Positions 1 to 6,602 of a stretch of DNA of 17,856 nucleotides are shown here, one piece after another (the first letter of the stretch is position 1; every line of letters begins with the position of its first letter). Origin of the DNA: CAZVAR01 sp964625225. GTDB taxonomy: Bacteria > Pseudomonadota > Alphaproteobacteria > JAJUGE01. The stretch covers positions 1 through 17,856 of the forward strand of contig CAZVAR010000077.1 of assembly GCA_964625225.1 (NCBI GenBank), read 5' to 3'. Made by a program: the position numbers and the translations under genes. A model generated the notes under the pieces. That model saw nothing but the letters and a program-made list of their open reading frames with translations. It did not search any database and was not told the origin of the DNA.

Positions 1-390
1 GTGCGGGTCTATTACGAGGACACCGATGCGGGCGGCATCGTCTACCACGCCAACTATCTGCGCTATGCCGAGCGGGCCCGGGCCGAGCTGTTGCGGCGGT
101 TTTCCGCAAACAACAGCGCGCTGCTGACCGAACACGGGCTTGCCTTCGTTGCGCGGCAGTGCGTGCTGGACTATATCGCGCCGGCACGACTGGACGACGC
201 TCTGGAGATCCACACGCGGATCGTCGAGGTGCGTGGTGCGAGCCTGCGCATGGCACATGCGGTAAAGCGCGACGGCGCGGATCTGGCCCGGATCGACATT
301 CGCATCGCCTGCGTGCGGGAAGACGGGCGCCCGGGACGGCTGCCGCGACAGGTGCGCGATGCTCTCGCCGCCCTGAAGTGTCCCCAATGA
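1..390 (+). CDS. ybgC: Tol-Pal-associated acyl-CoA thioesterase YbgC (5' partial)
   Basis: This is a hotdog-fold thioesterase of the 4-hydroxybenzoyl-CoA thioesterase class, the conserved first gene of tol-pal clusters. The visible protein begins directly with the family signature YYEDTDAGGIVYHANYL, whose Asp is the catalytic residue of the family, followed by RYAERARAEL. The later YIAPARLDDALEI and the VRGASLR stretch also match YbgC. Known YbgC proteins have roughly ten residues before the VRVYYEDTD segment, so the GTG at position 1 is probably an internal valine and the true start lies outside the window. The 129 visible residues are nearly the whole protein. It ends 29 bp before tolQ on the same strand, so co-transcription is likely. 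The family hydrolyses short-chain or phospholipid-related acyl-CoA in the cytoplasm; its link to Tol-Pal function is not well understood. Confidence 0.93.
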   Translation: MRVYYEDTDAGGIVYHANYLRYAERARAELLRRFSANNSALLTEHGLAFVARQCVLDYIAPARLDDALEIHTRIVEVRGASLRMAHAVKRDGADLARIDIRIACVREDGRPGRLPRQVRDALAALKCPQ

Positions 391-419
391 TCCCTTTCCA
401 GCCTGGAGCCTGAGGACCG

Positions 420-1148
420 ATGGAGAACAGGGTTGTCGATGTCGTGGCCGTGGAAGCGGCGAACGCGGCGCACGATCTGAGCCCCTGGGCGCTGTTCCTG
501 CAGGCCGACTGGGTCGTCAAGATCGTCATGCTCATCCTGCTGTTCGCATCGGTCTGGTGCTGGGCGATCATCTTTGACAAGACGCGCCGGTTGCGCCGAC
601 TGCGGGCGCAGGCCGACCAGTTCGAGAACGATTTCTGGTCCGGCGGCTCGCTGGACGAGCTCTATGACCGGGTCGGCCGGGAGCCAGAGGAACCGATGGC
701 GGCGGTGTTTGGCGCCGGCATGCGCGAGTGGCGCCGCTCGGCCGGCCGCACCGGCACGCCGGAGGACAAGCTCTCGGTGCAGCAGCGGATTGAGCGCGTG
801 ATGCAGGTGACGGTCGGGCGCGAGATGATGCAGGTCGAGCGCTACATGACCTTCCTCGCCTCGGTCGGCTCGACGGCGCCGTTCATCGGCCTGTTCGGTA
901 CGGTGTGGGGCATCATGAACAGCTTCGCCGCGATCGCCGGCTCGAAATCCACCAATCTCGCGGTGGTGGCGCCGGGTATCGCCGAGGCGCTGTTCGCGAC
1001 CGCGCTCGGCCTCGTGGCGGCGATCCCGGCGGTGGTGGCCTACAATAAGATCTCCAGCGACCTGAACCGCTATGCCGGCCGGCTCGAGGCTTTCGCGAGC
1101 GAGTTCGGCGCGATCCTCTCACGGCAGCTCGAAGAGGAGGCGGCCTGA
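420..1148 (+). CDS. tolQ: TolQ, Tol-Pal proton-channel subunit
   Basis: TolQ is the inner-membrane MotA/ExbB-family protein that, with TolR, converts proton motive force into movement of TolA. The 242-residue product has the expected three membrane segments: about residues 22-52, 142-170 and 181-208. The second and third carry the conserved family stretches SVGSTAPFIGLFGTVWGIM and APGIAEALFATALGLVAAIP. A long cytoplasmic region (about 54-140) lies between helices 1 and 2. The start ATG has a TGAGGA Shine-Dalgarno-like run a few bases upstream. The stop codon overlaps the tolR start by one base (TGATG), indicating translational coupling, which suits two proteins that assemble in one complex. 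Length and motifs are typical for the family and nothing unusual is seen. Confidence 0.97.
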   Translation: MENRVVDVVAVEAANAAHDLSPWALFLQADWVVKIVMLILLFASVWCWAIIFDKTRRLRRLRAQADQFENDFWSGGSLDELYDRVGREPEEPMAAVFGAGMREWRRSAGRTGTPEDKLSVQQRIERVMQVTVGREMMQVERYMTFLASVGSTAPFIGLFGTVWGIMNSFAAIAGSKSTNLAVVAPGIAEALFATALGLVAAIPAVVAYNKISSDLNRYAGRLEAFASEFGAILSRQLEEEAA

Positions 1149-1624
1149 TGGCGGCGCCGCTCGCCTCCGATCGCGGGACGCGCGGCCGCCGCGGGTATCG
1201 GCCGCTCAGTGAGATCAACGTCACGCCGTTGGTCGACGTCATGCTGGTGCTTCTGATCATCTTCATGGTGACGGCGCCGCTGCTGACTGTCGGCGTCCCG
1301 GTCGACCTGCCGCAGACGGCAGCGGCGCAGCTGTCCGACCGCGACGAGCCGCTGGTGGTGTCGGTCAACGCAGAGGGGCGTGTCTTTCTTCAGGAGACCG
1401 AGATCGAGATGGAGACCCTGCCCGACAAGCTCGCCGAGGTGACCCGCAACAAGCCGGAGACGACGATCTATGTCCGGGGCGATCGCGCGATAGACTACGG
1501 GCGGGTGATGGCGGTCATGGGAACGCTCAGCGCCGCCGGCTTCACCAAGCTCTCGCTGGTGGCGGAGATGCCGGATGCGGCCGCGCAGGTGCCGAGGCCA
1601 CCGGCGAGGGCGGCGCAGCGCTGA
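1148..1624 (+). CDS. tolR: TolR, Tol-Pal stator protein
   Basis: TolR is an ExbD/TolR-family protein with a single transmembrane helix and a periplasmic domain that can contact peptidoglycan; it works with TolQ. The 158-residue product shows the signature ISEINVTPLVDVMLVLL-type sequence (here SEINVTPLVDVMLVLLIIF, about residues 21-39). Asp30 is in the position of the essential proton-carrying aspartate of the helix. The periplasmic domain includes TIYVRGDRAIDYGRVMAVMGTL (split here for length, about residues 106-126), the usual ExbD/TolR C-terminal fold, and then a proline/alanine-rich tail. The ATG overlaps the tolQ stop by one base. The tolA start follows four bases after the stop. The two overlaps or near-overlaps support one tolQRA translational unit. 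Confidence 0.96.
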   Translation: MAAPLASDRGTRGRRGYRPLSEINVTPLVDVMLVLLIIFMVTAPLLTVGVPVDLPQTAAAQLSDRDEPLVVSVNAEGRVFLQETEIEMETLPDKLAEVTRNKPETTIYVRGDRAIDYGRVMAVMGTLSAAGFTKLSLVAEMPDAAAQVPRPPARAAQR

Positions 1625-1628
1625 CGCC

Positions 1629-2723
1629 ATGCCGAGCGGCCTGGTCCTCTCGCTCCTGCTGCACGCGGCCGTTCTTCTGGTCGCGGTCGTCCACCTGCCG
1701 TCCTGGCGCGACGCGCGACCCCCCGCTGCGACGACACCCGTGCAGGTCGTGCGTATCGCCGAAGTGACCAATCTGCCGCCGCCGGCGCCGAAGCGCGACG
1801 CAAAGCCGGAGCCGCCGAAGCCGGAGGCGGCCCGGGAGGCGCCGGCCCCGCAACCGGCCCCGCCCGAGCCCGAACCCGCGCCGGCGGCCGCGGCCGCGCC
1901 TCCCCCGCCCGAACCGAAGGCCGCGCCCCCGGCGCCCCCGGCGCCGCCCGAGCCGACGCGGCAGGCCGAGCCTGCGCCGCCGCCGAAGCCGGAGCCCGAG
2001 GCACCGCGCGAGGTCGCGGCAGCGCCGAAACCGGAACCCAAGCCCGAGTCCAAACCGGAGCCGCCGAAGAAGGCACCCGAACCGGCCAAGAAAGAGCCGC
2101 AGCCGGCGACTGAGAAGGCGCCGCAGCCGAAGCCCGAACCGAAGGTCGCGCAGCAACCGAAGGAGCCTGGCAAGCCGAAGACGGACGATCTGGCCGCAAT
2201 CGAGAAGCTGGTGAAGGACGTCCGCAAGCCCGAAAAGGCTCCCGACAAGCCGAAGGACGAGCCGAAGCCGAAGAAGCCGGAATTCTCGGACATCGAGAAG
2301 CTGCTCAAGAACCGGCCGAAGCGCGAGCCGAAGGAGACCGAGCCGCCGCCGTCGACCGACTTGTCGCGTCTGGCCGCAGCGATCGACCGAACCGCGCCGC
2401 GTCGCATGACCGACCAGCCGCTGACGATGAGCGAGGAGGATGCGCTGCGCCGGCAGATCGAGCGCTGCTGGAGCGTTCCGGCCGGGGCCAAGGACGCGCA
2501 GAACCTCGTCGTCGAGATCAAGGTGCGGCTGAACCGCGACGGCAGCGTGATCGAGGCGTCGCCGGTGCAGTCCTCGCGGATGGCCGATCCCTTCTACCGG
2601 ATCGCCGCCGAGAGTGCGGTGCGAGCCGTCCTGCGATGCCAGCCGCTCAACGTGCCCAGGGACAAATATTCCGTCTGGAAGGAAATGACCCTCACCTTCA
2701 ACCCCAAGGACCTGCTCGGCTGA
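1629..2723 (+). CDS. tolA: TolA, periplasm-spanning Tol-Pal coupling protein
   Basis: TolA links the TolQR motor in the inner membrane to TolB and Pal at the outer membrane. The 364-residue product has one N-terminal membrane helix (about 4-23, containing SLLLHAAVLLVAVV), a long Pro/Glu/Lys/Ala-rich linker (about 49-240) and a C-terminal TonB/TolA domain (about 262-364). That domain has RCWSVPAGAKDA, two cysteines (Cys280, Cys337) in the positions usual for a disulfide, and a conserved end VWKEMTLTFNP. Two related short motifs, LAAIEKLVK (about 188-196) and FSDIEKLLK (about 219-227), resemble the repeated helical motifs seen before the C-domain in other alphaproteobacterial TolA proteins. The ATG at 1629 was chosen because it follows the tolR stop by four bases and starts just before the helix. 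An in-frame upstream extension to 1575 would only overlap tolR. The stop overlaps the tolB ATG. Confidence 0.94.
   Translation: MPSGLVLSLLLHAAVLLVAVVHLPSWRDARPPAATTPVQVVRIAEVTNLPPPAPKRDAKPEPPKPEAAREAPAPQPAPPEPEPAPAAAAAPPPPEPKAAPPAPPAPPEPTRQAEPAPPPKPEPEAPREVAAAPKPEPKPESKPEPPKKAPEPAKKEPQPATEKAPQPKPEPKVAQQPKEPGKPKTDDLAAIEKLVKDVRKPEKAPDKPKDEPKPKKPEFSDIEKLLKNRPKREPKETEPPPSTDLSRLAAAIDRTAPRRMTDQPLTMSEEDALRRQIERCWSVPAGAKDAQNLVVEIKVRLNRDGSVIEASPVQSSRMADPFYRIAAESAVRAVLRCQPLNVPRDKYSVWKEMTLTFNPKDLLG
1780..2345 (+). repeat. Low-complexity Pro/Glu/Lys/Ala linker within tolA
   Basis: This stretch of tolA encodes about 190 residues made almost wholly of Pro, Glu, Lys and Ala, with many imperfect copies of PEPKPE, PKPEP, PAPP and EPPK. 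At the DNA level it is a run of ccg/gcc/gag/aag codons. Because of that composition the opposite strand is open for hundreds of codons and looks like a glycine/serine/arginine-rich protein, which I regard as an artefact. Such linkers form an extended rod in TolA. Repeat number in this kind of sequence can vary between strains. Confidence 0.8.
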
Positions 2724-4075
2724 TGATCGCTGCCCGGACCCGCCTCCTGCCGGCGCGCCTCGCGCCGTTCCTCGCCCTGCTTGGCCTTCTGGTCGCTGCC
2801 GCCTCGCCCGGCCGGGCCGAACTGCGCCTCGACATCACGCGCGGCCAGATCGAGCCGATGCCGATCGCCATCGCCCCGCTGCTCGGCGACACACCGCAGA
2901 GCCGCGAAGTCGGCCAGGACATCGCCGAGGTCGTGACGGCCGACCTGCAGCGCTCCGGCCTGTTCCGGCCGATCAGCCCCCGCGCCTTCATCCAGACGCC
3001 GGAAGCCCTCGCGGCCGGCCCGCGCTTCGGCGACTGGCGCGCCGTCAACGCGCAGGCGCTGGTCCACGGCGCGGTCTCGCGCCAGCCGGACGGCCGTCTT
3101 CGGGTCGAGTTCCGGCTGTGGGACGTGTTCGCCGAGCAGCAGATGGAGGGACTGGCCTACTCGACCCAACCGGCGAACTGGCGTCGGATCGCCCATCTGA
3201 TCGCCGATGCCATCTACAAGCGGATCACCGGCGAGCAGGGCTGGTTCGACAGCCGCATCGTCTACGTGGCGGAGTCCGGCCCGGCGCAGAAACGGGTCAA
3301 GCGTCTCGCCATCATGGACCAGGACGGTGCCAACCACCGCTATTTGACGGACGGCAGCACCATCGTGCTGACGCCGCGCTTCTCGCCGACTCAGCAGGAG
3401 ATCACCTATCTCGCCTACGACGCGAGCGGGCCGCGAGTGCATCTGCTCAACATCGACAGCGGCCAGCGCGAGGTGCTGGGGCGGTTTCCCGGCATGACCT
3501 TCGCCCCCCGCTTCTCGCCCGACGGCGAGACGGTGGTGATGAGCATGGCGCAGGACGGCAATACCGACATCTACGCGATGGACCTGCGCACGCGCCGCAC
3601 CCGGCGTCTCACCGAGCACCCGGCGATCGACACCTCGCCGTCCTACTCGCCGGACGGCCGCCAGATCGTGTTCAATTCGGACCGCGGCGGCTCGCAACAG
3701 CTCTACGTGATGGACTCGAGCGGCGGCAGCCCGCGCCGGATCAGCTTCAACGAGGGCCGCTACACGACCCCCGTCTGGTCGCCGCGCGGGGACATGATCG
3801 CCTTCACCAAGCAGCATCAGGGCCGCTTCTACATCGGCGTGATGCGCCCCGACGGTTCCGGGGAGCGCCTGCTGACCGACGCCTTCCAGCAGGAGGGGCC
3901 GACCTGGGCGCCCAACGGCCGTTACCTCATCTTCTTCCGTCAGGAGCCGTCCGACGCGAGCGGCCGCGGCGGCCGCAGCCGGCTCTACATGGTCGATATC
4001 ACCGGAAATATCCTGCGCGAGGTTCCGACGCCGCAGGACGCTTCGGATCCGGCGTGGTCGCCGCTGTCGCCGTGA
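2723..4075 (+). CDS. tolB: TolB, periplasmic beta-propeller of Tol-Pal
   Basis: TolB is the soluble periplasmic partner of Pal and TolA. The 450-residue product begins with a signal peptide (hydrophobic core LAPFLALLGLLVAAA, likely cleavage after Ala32 at GRA-EL). Next comes the N-terminal alpha/beta domain (about 33-165, including DLQRSGLFRPI). The C-terminal six-bladed propeller has TolB/WD40-like repeats recognisable by RFSPTQQEITYLAY, RFSPDGETVVMSM, SYSPDGRQIVFNSDR, VWSPRGDMIAFTK and TWAPNGRYLIFF. Length is near the family norm of about 430-450. The ATG at 2723 overlaps the tolA TGA by one base and places the signal peptide at the N-terminus, so I prefer it to the in-frame extension starting at 2636 inside tolA. 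The gap to pal is 174 bp. Confidence 0.96.
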   Translation: MIAARTRLLPARLAPFLALLGLLVAAASPGRAELRLDITRGQIEPMPIAIAPLLGDTPQSREVGQDIAEVVTADLQRSGLFRPISPRAFIQTPEALAAGPRFGDWRAVNAQALVHGAVSRQPDGRLRVEFRLWDVFAEQQMEGLAYSTQPANWRRIAHLIADAIYKRITGEQGWFDSRIVYVAESGPAQKRVKRLAIMDQDGANHRYLTDGSTIVLTPRFSPTQQEITYLAYDASGPRVHLLNIDSGQREVLGRFPGMTFAPRFSPDGETVVMSMAQDGNTDIYAMDLRTRRTRRLTEHPAIDTSPSYSPDGRQIVFNSDRGGSQQLYVMDSSGGSPRRISFNEGRYTTPVWSPRGDMIAFTKQHQGRFYIGVMRPDGSGERLLTDAFQQEGPTWAPNGRYLIFFRQEPSDASGRGGRSRLYMVDITGNILREVPTPQDASDPAWSPLSP

Positions 4076-4138
4076 GGCTTTCGCGTGAACCGGGAATCGG
4101 CTATATCGACGCCGTTCACCGACGGGGGACGTGCGCCG

Positions 4139-4160
4139 TGCCCGCGCTGCACCGCGGGTG
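4139..4160 (+). other. Hairpin in the tolB-pal gap
   Basis: A perfect 6-bp inverted repeat, CCCGCG (4141-4146) and CGCGGG (4153-4158), encloses a 6-base loop (CTGCAC). Two flanking G-U wobble pairs could lengthen it. It lies about 65 bp after the tolB stop and 90 bp before the pal start. No T-tract follows, so I do not call it an intrinsic terminator. It could be an RNA stability element or partial attenuator that sets pal expression apart from tolQRAB. This is a structural observation only. Confidence 0.35.
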
Positions 4161-4249
4161 ACTGCCTCATATGGCATTCCAGGATGCAACGGTCTTGCGG
4201 ACCCGCCCGCGCCGGCGGCGGCCGCTTCGATTTCAGGAGCCTTCTCCAG

Positions 4250-4786
4250 ATGTACCGGACGTTCCTTGCGATCTTCGCGGGCGTGTTGCTGCTGAGCGGC
4301 TGCGCCTCCGAGCCCGAGACGACGCCGGCGACCGCCGGCACCGGGGCCGGCTATGCCGGCACCCAGCCGGACACTGTCGGCCCGAGCTCCGACCGGGACG
4401 TCACCAGCGAGGCGGTCGGCGTGCCACGACCCGGCAGCCAGGAAGACCTGACCCAGAACATCGGCGACCGGGTCTACTTCGAGACCGACCGATATGACCT
4501 CACGCCCGAGGCGCGTCGGCAGGTCGAGGCCTGGGCGCAGTGGCTGCAGCGCTATCCTGCGGTCACGGTCATCGTCGAGGGCCATGCCGACGAGCGCGGG
4601 ACGCGCGAGTACAATCTGGCTCTGGGCGACCGGCGCGCGATCGCCGTGCGCGACTATCTAGCCGCACAGGGCATCAGCCCGTCGCGCGTGCGCACGATCA
4701 GCTACGGCAAGGAACGCCCGGCCGTGCTGGGGTCGAACGAGGCCGCCTGGGCGCAGAACCGCCGCGCGCAGCTCGTCGTCCAGTAA
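4250..4786 (+). CDS. pal: Pal, peptidoglycan-associated outer-membrane lipoprotein
   Basis: Pal anchors the outer membrane to peptidoglycan and cycles between TolB-bound and wall-bound states. The 178-residue precursor has a short lipoprotein signal peptide with the lipobox LSGC, so Cys18 should be the lipidated N-terminus of the mature protein. A flexible Thr/Gly/Pro-rich linker (about 19-70) follows. The OmpA-like domain (about 75-178) includes VYFETDRYDLTPEA, IVEGHADERGTREYN and NLALGDRRAIAVRDYL, which holds the conserved Asp/Arg pair used for diaminopimelate binding. The ATG at 4250 is preceded by an AGGAG Shine-Dalgarno sequence (4235-4239). The reading frame is open upstream to 4085, but that extension has no family resemblance and would bury the lipobox. 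It belongs functionally to the tol cluster but has its own 174-bp leader. Confidence 0.96.
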   Translation: MYRTFLAIFAGVLLLSGCASEPETTPATAGTGAGYAGTQPDTVGPSSDRDVTSEAVGVPRPGSQEDLTQNIGDRVYFETDRYDLTPEARRQVEAWAQWLQRYPAVTVIVEGHADERGTREYNLALGDRRAIAVRDYLAAQGISPSRVRTISYGKERPAVLGSNEAAWAQNRRAQLVVQ

Positions 4787-4837
4787 ACGACGCGGATCCG
4801 GACGCGCGTGCCGCGCGGAGGGAGCCGAACATCGCCA

Positions 4838-4860
4838 GCGCGGCGGCCGGCGCCCTTTTT
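4838..4860 (+). terminator. Candidate intrinsic terminator or attenuator after pal
   Basis: About 50 bp after the pal stop, GCGCGG (4838-4843), loop CGG, CC-G-GCGC (4847-4853, with one bulged G) can form a compact GC-rich stem. It is followed by CC and then TTTTT (4856-4860). A GC stem followed at once by a T run is the layout of a rho-independent terminator, and this is the clearest such case I found in the window. The bulge and the short T run make it weak, so partial read-through into cpoB would be expected. Confidence 0.35.
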
Positions 4861-4941
4861 CTGCTAGAATTTCCGGCAGAATACCCGGCAGCGGCCTCGG
4901 GCCGCATCAATATCCGTCTCACCACCGGAGCCGCGATCGTC

Positions 4942-5940
4942 ATGACCGCTCTTCGTTGCATCGTCCCGTCCGCTGCCCGCCTCGCCGCTGCCGCGCTCGC
5001 CGTGGCGCTGGTCGCCTTCGGGGCCGGCGCGGCCCAGGCCCAGAGCGTCGGCGATCGGCTGGAGCGGATGGAGCGCGATCTCTCGGCGCTGCAGCGCTAC
5101 GTCTACAGCGGCAGCGGCAGCGGCGGTGCTCCGGGTGCGGGCGGTGCCGACCCCGCCTACCGCGAGCGGGTCGAGGTGCGGTTGACCGCGCTCGAGAACG
5201 AGCTGCGTGGCATGACCGGCCGGGTCGAAGAGCTGGGCTATGCCGTCCAGCGCCTTCAGGACCGGCTCGACAAGCTGGTGCAGGACGTCGATTTTCGCCT
5301 GACCGCGATCGAGCGCGCGGTCCAGGCCGGCGGCGGCGCGGTGGCCGGGTCAGGACCGACGGCGGCGGTTCCGCCGACCGATGCGGCCGCGCCACCGTCC
5401 GCTGCAAGCGCCACACCGTCCGCCCCCCGTTCGGAGGACCGGCCGACCAATCTGGCGATTTCCTCGACGGCACCGCGCGGAGCCGCGGCACGGGGTACGG
5501 CACCGACCGAGTCCCTGCACGCCGAAACGGGAACCCCGGCGGCCCTGCCCCAGGGAAATCCGATGGAACAGTACGCCCACGCCCAGCAGCTCGTCGCGCA
5601 GACCCGCTACGACGAGGCGGAGGAAGCGTTCCGGGAATTCCTGCGGCAGCACCCCGACCACCAGCTCGCCGGCAACGCACGCTACTGGCTGGGTGAGACC
5701 TTCTACGTGCGCAAGCGCTACGACGAGGCGGCCGCCACGTTCCTCGAGACCTATCAGAAGGATCCCAAGGGCAGCAAAGCGGCCGACAGCCTCCTCAAGC
5801 TCGGCCTGTCGCTGTCGGCGATGCGGAAACCGGCCGAGGCCTGCGTGGCGTTGGACAAGCTGCTTCGCGAACACAAGTCCGCCCCCGGCTACATCCTGCG
5901 GCGCGCCGAGCAGGAGCGGGGGCAACTCGCCTGCGGCTGA
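4942..5940 (+). CDS. cpoB: CpoB/YbgF, periplasmic cell-division coordinator
   Basis: CpoB (formerly YbgF) is a periplasmic TPR protein that binds TolA and, in E. coli, links Tol-Pal constriction to septal peptidoglycan synthesis by PBP1B-LpoB. The 332-residue product has a signal peptide (hydrophobic 13-30, likely cleavage after AQA at about residue 33). An N-terminal coiled-coil trimerisation region (about 35-60 and 73-127, split by a Gly/Ser-rich insert) and a long Ala/Pro/Ser-rich linker (about 130-200) follow. The C-terminal TPR domain (about 207-330) contains YAHAQQLVAQTRYDEAEEAF, AGNARYWLGETFYVRKRYDEA and a third repeat from about 279. The ATG at 4942 is set by the signal peptide; the frame is open far upstream into pal in another frame, but without protein-like content. 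It is the last gene of the cluster, and convergent rnk starts the next block. Confidence 0.93.
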   Translation: MTALRCIVPSAARLAAAALAVALVAFGAGAAQAQSVGDRLERMERDLSALQRYVYSGSGSGGAPGAGGADPAYRERVEVRLTALENELRGMTGRVEELGYAVQRLQDRLDKLVQDVDFRLTAIERAVQAGGGAVAGSGPTAAVPPTDAAAPPSAASATPSAPRSEDRPTNLAISSTAPRGAAARGTAPTESLHAETGTPAALPQGNPMEQYAHAQQLVAQTRYDEAEEAFREFLRQHPDHQLAGNARYWLGETFYVRKRYDEAAATFLETYQKDPKGSKAADSLLKLGLSLSAMRKPAEACVALDKLLREHKSAPGYILRRAEQERGQLACG

Positions 5941-6092
5941 TCCATCCGGCCAAGCCGGGACACAAGCACCCCCGCCGCGGAGCGCCGGTTCCGGACCGGG
6001 TGTCACCGCGCCGCCATGGCGACGGGCGGGCGCCCCGAACCGCGGGTACCGGATTGGGGCGGGATCGGAAGACCCCGCCTCACCCGCCGGTC

Positions 6093-6105
6093 GACCGCTT
6101 CGGTC
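6093..6105 (-). terminator. Weak hairpin directly after the rnk stop
   Basis: GACCG (6093-6097), loop of three bases, CGGTC (6101-6105) forms a 5-bp stem that abuts the rnk stop codon on the minus strand. A second small stem, CCGGT/ACCGG (5985-5999), lies closer to cpoB in the same 165-bp convergent gap. Neither has a T-tract. Together they may act as a weak bidirectional barrier between cpoB and rnk transcripts, but this is uncertain. Confidence 0.22.
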
Positions 6106-6513
6106 TCAATCCTCGGCGTCGATCTTCAGGACCGTCAGCGTTCCGCTGCGCCCGTCTGACCGCCGGAACGTGATTGTCTGTCCCTCGGAGAGCCCCAGCA
6201 GCGCGGCGCCCACGGGCGATATGACGGGGATCGCATCAACACGCTCGAGCGCCTGGCCCGGCAGCGTCAGCACCCCCTCGTAAGTGGTCCCGGACTCGTC
6301 TCGAAACACCACCGTAGAGCCGATCCGGACGAATGGCGGCTGCTCCTGAGGATCATCGACCAGGGCAGCACGATCGACCTCGGCGCGCAGAAGCCTCCAC
6401 CAGCCCGGCTGCGACGCGCCCTCCAGGCTGGACAGCAGCCGTTCGAGGCGATGCAAGTCGTGCAGCGTGATCCGAATCTCCGGCGGTCCCTCGATCAAAG
6501 ATTCCCAGTTCAC
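6106..6513 (-). CDS. rnk: Rnk-like transcription factor with GreA/GreB C-terminal domain
   Basis: The 135-residue product resembles Rnk (regulator of nucleoside diphosphate kinase), a GreA/GreB-like protein that binds RNA polymerase near the secondary channel but has a short N-terminal coiled coil. Visible features are an N-terminal helical region (about 17-50, ITLHDLHRLERLLSSLE) and a C-terminal FKBP-like domain (about 60-135). That domain has VRIGSTVVFRDE and the characteristic ISPVGAALLGLSEGQTITF. I chose the GTG at 6513 because a strong Shine-Dalgarno sequence (GGAGGTGGAGGGGACC on the minus strand) sits just before it and the length equals that of E. coli Rnk (about 136). An in-frame ATG at 6588 would add 25 unrelated residues. 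It lies 89 bp downstream of speE on the same strand, so the two may be co-transcribed. Confidence 0.85.
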   Translation of the reverse strand: MNWESLIEGPPEIRITLHDLHRLERLLSSLEGASQPGWWRLLRAEVDRAALVDDPQEQPPFVRIGSTVVFRDESGTTYEGVLTLPGQALERVDAIPVISPVGAALLGLSEGQTITFRRSDGRSGTLTVLKIDAED

Positions 6514-6530
6514 GGTCCCCTCCACCTCCC
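6514..6530 (-). promoter_or_regulatory. Shine-Dalgarno sequence that decides the rnk start
   Basis: Read on the minus strand this is GGGAGGTGGAGGGGACC immediately before GTG (6513-6511). The purine-rich GGAGGTGGAGG run is the best ribosome binding site in this part of the window and supports the GTG start over the in-frame ATG at 6588. Confidence 0.7.
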
Positions 6531-6602
6531 AATACGTCCGCACCCTCCACCCGGTGACATGCGACCACGACCCGCCGGCCGTCGGCACTGACGGCGGTCA
6601 CC

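Noticed and set aside
1070..2521. Long minus-strand frame (483 codons) opposite tolR-tolA
   Set aside because: It is the antisense of the Pro/Glu/Lys-rich tolA linker, so the Gly/Ser/Arg-rich translation is a composition artefact.
4085..4249. In-frame upstream extension of pal
   Set aside because: It would put 55 unrelated residues before a normal lipoprotein signal peptide, and a good Shine-Dalgarno sequence precedes the ATG at 4250.
2594..4585. 663-codon minus-strand frame opposite tolB and pal
   Set aside because: High GC removes stop codons in this frame. The translation is low-complexity Arg/Ala/Gly/Val/Asp and tolB and pal on the other strand are certain.
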